64,000 nt of DNA from JAABRT01 sp038259155 (lineage in GTDB: Bacteria > Gemmatimonadota > Gemmatimonadetes > Gemmatimonadales > Gemmatimonadaceae). The notes under the pieces were generated by a model. The model made no database searches and was not told where the DNA came from. It saw only the letters and a list, made by a program, of their open reading frames with translations. The DNA is taken from the NCBI GenBank assembly GCA_038259155.1, contig JBBSPE010000003.1, positions 1 to 64,000 on the forward strand, read 5' to 3'. Position 1 is the stretch's first letter, and each line of letters starts with the position of its first letter. Positions 61,160-64,000 of the stretch are shown one piece after another. The position numbers were made by a program, and so were the translations under genes.

Positions 61160-63826
61160 TCAGTCGCGGTTCAGCGCCGCGTGCGCCGCCGCCAGCCGCG
61201 CCACAGGCACTCGATACGGTGAGCAGGACACATAGTCGAGGCCCGCGTCGTGGCAGAAGCGCACCGAACGCGGTTCGCCGCCGTGCTCGCCGCAGATGCC
61301 CAGCTTGATGTCCGGGCGCGTGGAGCGACCGCCGTCAATGGCGAGTTTCACGAGTTTGCCCACGCCGTCGGTGTCGAGCACCTGGAACGGATCGTCCTGG
61401 AGGATGCCCTGCGCGAGATAGTGCGGCAGGAAGCGGCCTGCGTCATCACGGCTGAGTCCGAGAGTGGTCTGCGTGAGGTCGTTCGTGCCGAAGGAGAAGA
61501 AATCGGCAGTCTTCGCGATCTCGTCGGCCGTGAGCGCCGCGCGCGGCAGTTCGATCATGGTGCCCACGAGGTACGGTACGTCTTCCAGCATGGCGCCCAT
61601 CACTCGCTCGGCTGCGTGATCGATGACCGCTCGTTGATGGGCCAGCTCGCCCGCCGTCATCACCAACGGAACCATGATTTCGGGAAACACCCGCAATCCT
61701 CGACGCTTGGCCCGCACGGCGGCTTCGAAAATCGCGCGCGCCTGCATTTCCGTGATCTCGGGGTAGGTGATGCCGAGGCGGCAGCCGCGATGACCCAGCA
61801 TGGGGTTGCTCTCGCGGAGCGCTTCCACAATGGCCGAGAGCGCCGGTCGACTGATCCCAAGCGTCGCAGCCAGCTTCTTGGACTCCTCGCCGCCATGCGG
61901 CAGGAACTCGTGCAGCGGCGGATCGAGCAGGCGAATGGTGACGGGGAAACCGTCCATGGCCTCGAAGATCCCCTCGAAATCGGTGCGCTGCATGGGAAGC
62001 AGCTTTTCCAGTGCCCGGCGCCGACCGCCCTCATCGCGCGCCACGATCATTTCCCGCATGGCGAGGATGCGGTCGCCCTCGAAGAACATGTGTTCGGTGC
62101 GACAGAGACCGATGCCCTGCGCGCCGAACGCGCGCGCCATGCGTGCATCACGCGGTGTGTCAGCGTTGGCCCGCACCTTGAGCCGTCGGACCTCGTCGGC
62201 CCAGCCCATGAGTTCGTCGAACGCACGATACACTGGGGCGTCCGTTGGGCGCTGCACGCCGGTCACCACACGCATCACTTCGCTGGGCAGCGTGGGCAGC
62301 TCGCCCGTGAACACCCGGCCGGTTTCGCCGTCGAGGGTGAGCCACTCTCCCTCGTGCACGGTGACGCCGTTGGCCGTGAAGCTGCGTTCGCCGCGGGGGA
62401 TGTGCACGTCGGAGGCGCCGACGATCGCGCACTTGCCCATGCCGCGTGCCACCACCGCGGCGTGGCTGGTCATGCCGCCGCGTGTCGTGAGAATCGCGCG
62501 CGCGGCCACCATGCCGTGAAAATCTTCCGGCGTGGTTTCTTCACGCACCAGAATGACCGCCTCACCGCGCAGCGCACGGGTTTCAGCTTCGTCTGGATCA
62601 AACACGGCCACGCCACTGGCGGCTCCCGGACTGGCCGGAAGGCCGGTGGCAATGGCGGTGGCCTGGACATGGGGATCAATGACACGATGCAACAGTTGGT
62701 CAAGCTGCCTTGGATGCAGCCGCTGCACCGCAGTGCGCGCGTCGATCAGTCCCTCACGCACCATGTCGGTGGCAATCCGCAGCGCGGCTGGCGTGGTGCG
62801 CTTGCCGGTGCGTGTCTGCAGCAGGTACAGCGTACCGCGCTCGACGGTGAACTCGATGTCCTGCATGTCGGCGTAGTGGCGCTCGAGCAGCGCCTGCGTC
62901 TCCAGGAGCTGGGTGTACGCCGACGGCAACCGCTCCGCCATTTGATCGATGTGCAGCGGCGTGCGAATGCCCGCCACGACGTCCTCACCCTGCGCGTTCA
63001 CGAGAAACTCGCCGTAGAACCGGTGTTCACCCGTGCTGGGATCGCGCGTGAACGCAACGCCGGTGCCGGAGTCCGAGCCCATGTTGCCGAACACCATGGC
63101 CATCACGTTCACACCGGTGCCGAGTGTTTCCGGGATCTCGTTCACGCGCCGGTAGTCCACGGCCTTCTTGAGTGTCCACGACTGCCAGACGGCTTCGATG
63201 GCACCCCACAACTGCGCGCGCGGATCGCTCGGGAACGCCTGACCCGTGGTGTGCTCCACGAGGTCGAGGTACTCGAGCACGAGCGATTCGAGCGCGGCCG
63301 CGTCGAGATCGGCGTCCGTCTCGGCGTGTGTGGTGAGCCGCTTGGCGGCGAGCAGGTGCTCGAACTGTTCGGACGAGACCCCGAGGACGACATCGCCGTA
63401 CATCTGGATGAAGCGCCGATAGGAATCCCACGCGAAGCGCGGGTTGTTGCTGGCGCGTGCGAGACCGGCCGTGGTCTCGGTATTGAGCCCGAGATTGAGG
63501 ATGGTTTCCATCATGCCGGGCATGCTCACCGCGGCGCCCGAGCGCACGCTCACGAGCAACGGCAGCTCGGGATCGCCGAGCCGCTTTCCGGCTGCAGCCT
63601 CGAGGCGCGAGAGCGCATCGTCAACCTGCGCGCGCAGTGTCCCGGACACACCGCCGTGCTCGAGATACTCGAGGCACTCTCGGCACGCGATTGTGAAACC
63701 CGGAGGCACGGGCACGCCCAGATTCACCATCTCCGCGAGGTTCGCCCCTTTGCCGCCGAGCTCGGACTTCATGGCGCGCGTGCCGTCGGCGGCGCCATTT
63801 CCGAAGAAGTAGACCGATCGTTCCAT
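61160..63826 (-). CDS. ppdK: Pyruvate, phosphate dikinase
   Basis: Interconverts pyruvate, ATP and Pi with phosphoenolpyruvate, AMP and PPi. The 888 residues match the usual 870-900. The N-terminal ATP-grasp domain begins VYFFGNGAADGTRAMKSELG then GGKGANLAEM. The central phosphohistidine is His455 in GGMTSHAAVVARGMGKCAI. The C-terminal PEP/pyruvate barrel has the catalytic cysteine Cys845 in GICGEHGGEP. ATG 63826 overlaps the purF stop (TGATG), so the frame's upstream extension is excluded. In an organism with Pcs/Mcr it could supply PEP from pyruvate, but it is common in bacteria. Confidence 0.95.
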   Translation of the reverse strand: MERSVYFFGNGAADGTRAMKSELGGKGANLAEMVNLGVPVPPGFTIACRECLEYLEHGGVSGTLRAQVDDALSRLEAAAGKRLGDPELPLLVSVRSGAAVSMPGMMETILNLGLNTETTAGLARASNNPRFAWDSYRRFIQMYGDVVLGVSSEQFEHLLAAKRLTTHAETDADLDAAALESLVLEYLDLVEHTTGQAFPSDPRAQLWGAIEAVWQSWTLKKAVDYRRVNEIPETLGTGVNVMAMVFGNMGSDSGTGVAFTRDPSTGEHRFYGEFLVNAQGEDVVAGIRTPLHIDQMAERLPSAYTQLLETQALLERHYADMQDIEFTVERGTLYLLQTRTGKRTTPAALRIATDMVREGLIDARTAVQRLHPRQLDQLLHRVIDPHVQATAIATGLPASPGAASGVAVFDPDEAETRALRGEAVILVREETTPEDFHGMVAARAILTTRGGMTSHAAVVARGMGKCAIVGASDVHIPRGERSFTANGVTVHEGEWLTLDGETGRVFTGELPTLPSEVMRVVTGVQRPTDAPVYRAFDELMGWADEVRRLKVRANADTPRDARMARAFGAQGIGLCRTEHMFFEGDRILAMREMIVARDEGGRRRALEKLLPMQRTDFEGIFEAMDGFPVTIRLLDPPLHEFLPHGGEESKKLAATLGISRPALSAIVEALRESNPMLGHRGCRLGITYPEITEMQARAIFEAAVRAKRRGLRVFPEIMVPLVMTAGELAHQRAVIDHAAERVMGAMLEDVPYLVGTMIELPRAALTADEIAKTADFFSFGTNDLTQTTLGLSRDDAGRFLPHYLAQGILQDDPFQVLDTDGVGKLVKLAIDGGRSTRPDIKLGICGEHGGEPRSVRFCHDAGLDYVSCSPYRVPVARLAAAHAALNRD

Positions 63827-64000
63827 CAGAGGGCGCCAGCCGTCTGCGTCCGACCACTTCCGCCCGCGCGCAGCAACTCGGGTTCGCTGGGGAGCTCGGT
63901 GGGATACCGACCGGAGAAGCAGGCGTGACAATAACCGGTCGGACCCTCCGGCATGGCGGAGAGCATTCCGTCGAGCGACAGATAGCCAAGCGTGTCCACG
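63826..64000 (-). CDS. purF: Amidophosphoribosyltransferase, C-terminal end (truncated by window edge)
   Basis: Only the last 57 codons are visible on the minus strand, ending at the TGA of 63828-63826. The readable segment DTLGYLSLDGMLSAM, then GYCHACFSGRYPTEL, is the characteristic C-terminus of PurF, which starts purine synthesis by making phosphoribosylamine from PRPP and glutamine. An Arg/Gly/Ser-rich tail follows. The stop shares one base with the ppdK ATG. The glutamine amidotransferase half lies outside the window. Confidence 0.88.
   Translation of the reverse strand, partial: VDTLGYLSLDGMLSAMPEGPTGYCHACFSGRYPTELPSEPELLRAGGSGRTQTAGAL

Noticed and set aside
61250..63928. 892-codon open frame on the + strand
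   Set aside because: It lies entirely antisense to ppdK, has no recognisable domain and is His/Arg-rich, typical of the complementary strand of a GC-rich gene.

Overview
The window is a dense, GC-rich bacterial chromosome segment, and I recognise a product or family for nearly every gene. Almost all genes lie on the + strand in long runs with ATGA, GTGA or TGATG stop/start overlaps. A Gemmatimonadota bacterium (Gemmatimonas or a close relative) is my best guess. This rests on the mix of genes (PEP-CTERM protein, Hanks-type kinase, archaeal-type prolyl-tRNA synthetase) and on remembered resemblance of the gene order. It is an inference, not a database result.

Region by region. 1-7970: the 3' part of a trifunctional propionyl-CoA synthase (pcs) translationally coupled to a full-length bifunctional malonyl-CoA reductase (mcr), two signature enzymes of the 3-hydroxypropionate route. 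8061-16046: a lysine/diaminopimelate operon (M20 deacylase, asd, lysC, dapB, dapA, dapD) running into an in-frame aroA-cmk fusion. 16172-16921: a minus-strand PEP-CTERM surface protein with a sigma-54-like promoter. 17519-19975: rpsA and a small TonB-domain protein. 20159-25066: a biotin-dependent acyl-CoA carboxylase module (carboxyltransferase, biotin carboxylase, BCCP) with an RlmD-type 23S rRNA methyltransferase inside it. 25171-34496: ribosomal and envelope genes (rplM-rpsI, rpsB, tsf-pyrH-frr-uppS-cdsA-dxr-rseP) and a lipoprotein. 34570-36186: a minus-strand Ser/Thr kinase. 36226-41437: rpsO-pnp, an M16 peptidase and ald. 41679-47433: the elongasome operon mreBCD-mrdA-rodA. 47552-55940: accD-folC, hisS-proS-lysA, a phosphodiesterase and guaA. 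56011-60607: a secreted amidohydrolase, a MATE exporter, and divergent ptsN and dusB. 60702-61060: tmRNA. 61160-64000: minus-strand ppdK and the 3' end of purF.

How the genes fit together. Acetyl-CoA carboxylase (accD here, plus accC/BCCP) would make malonyl-CoA. Mcr would reduce it to 3-hydroxypropionate and Pcs would convert that to propionyl-CoA. The carboxyltransferase at 20159 carries the Asp associated with propionyl-CoA specificity and could make methylmalonyl-CoA. The window therefore holds the genes for the first half of the 3-hydroxypropionate bicycle, or for 3-hydroxypropionate/propionate assimilation.

Regulatory structure is visible between genes. Several promoters have a TTGnnn -35 box and a TAGCTT-like -10 box. 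At hisS, dusB and ptsN the -10 box lies 6-8 nt from the start codon, which suggests leaderless mRNAs. There are structured leaders or terminators at rpsB, rplM and rpsO/pnp. I found no CRISPR array, insertion sequence, prophage or classical tRNA gene.
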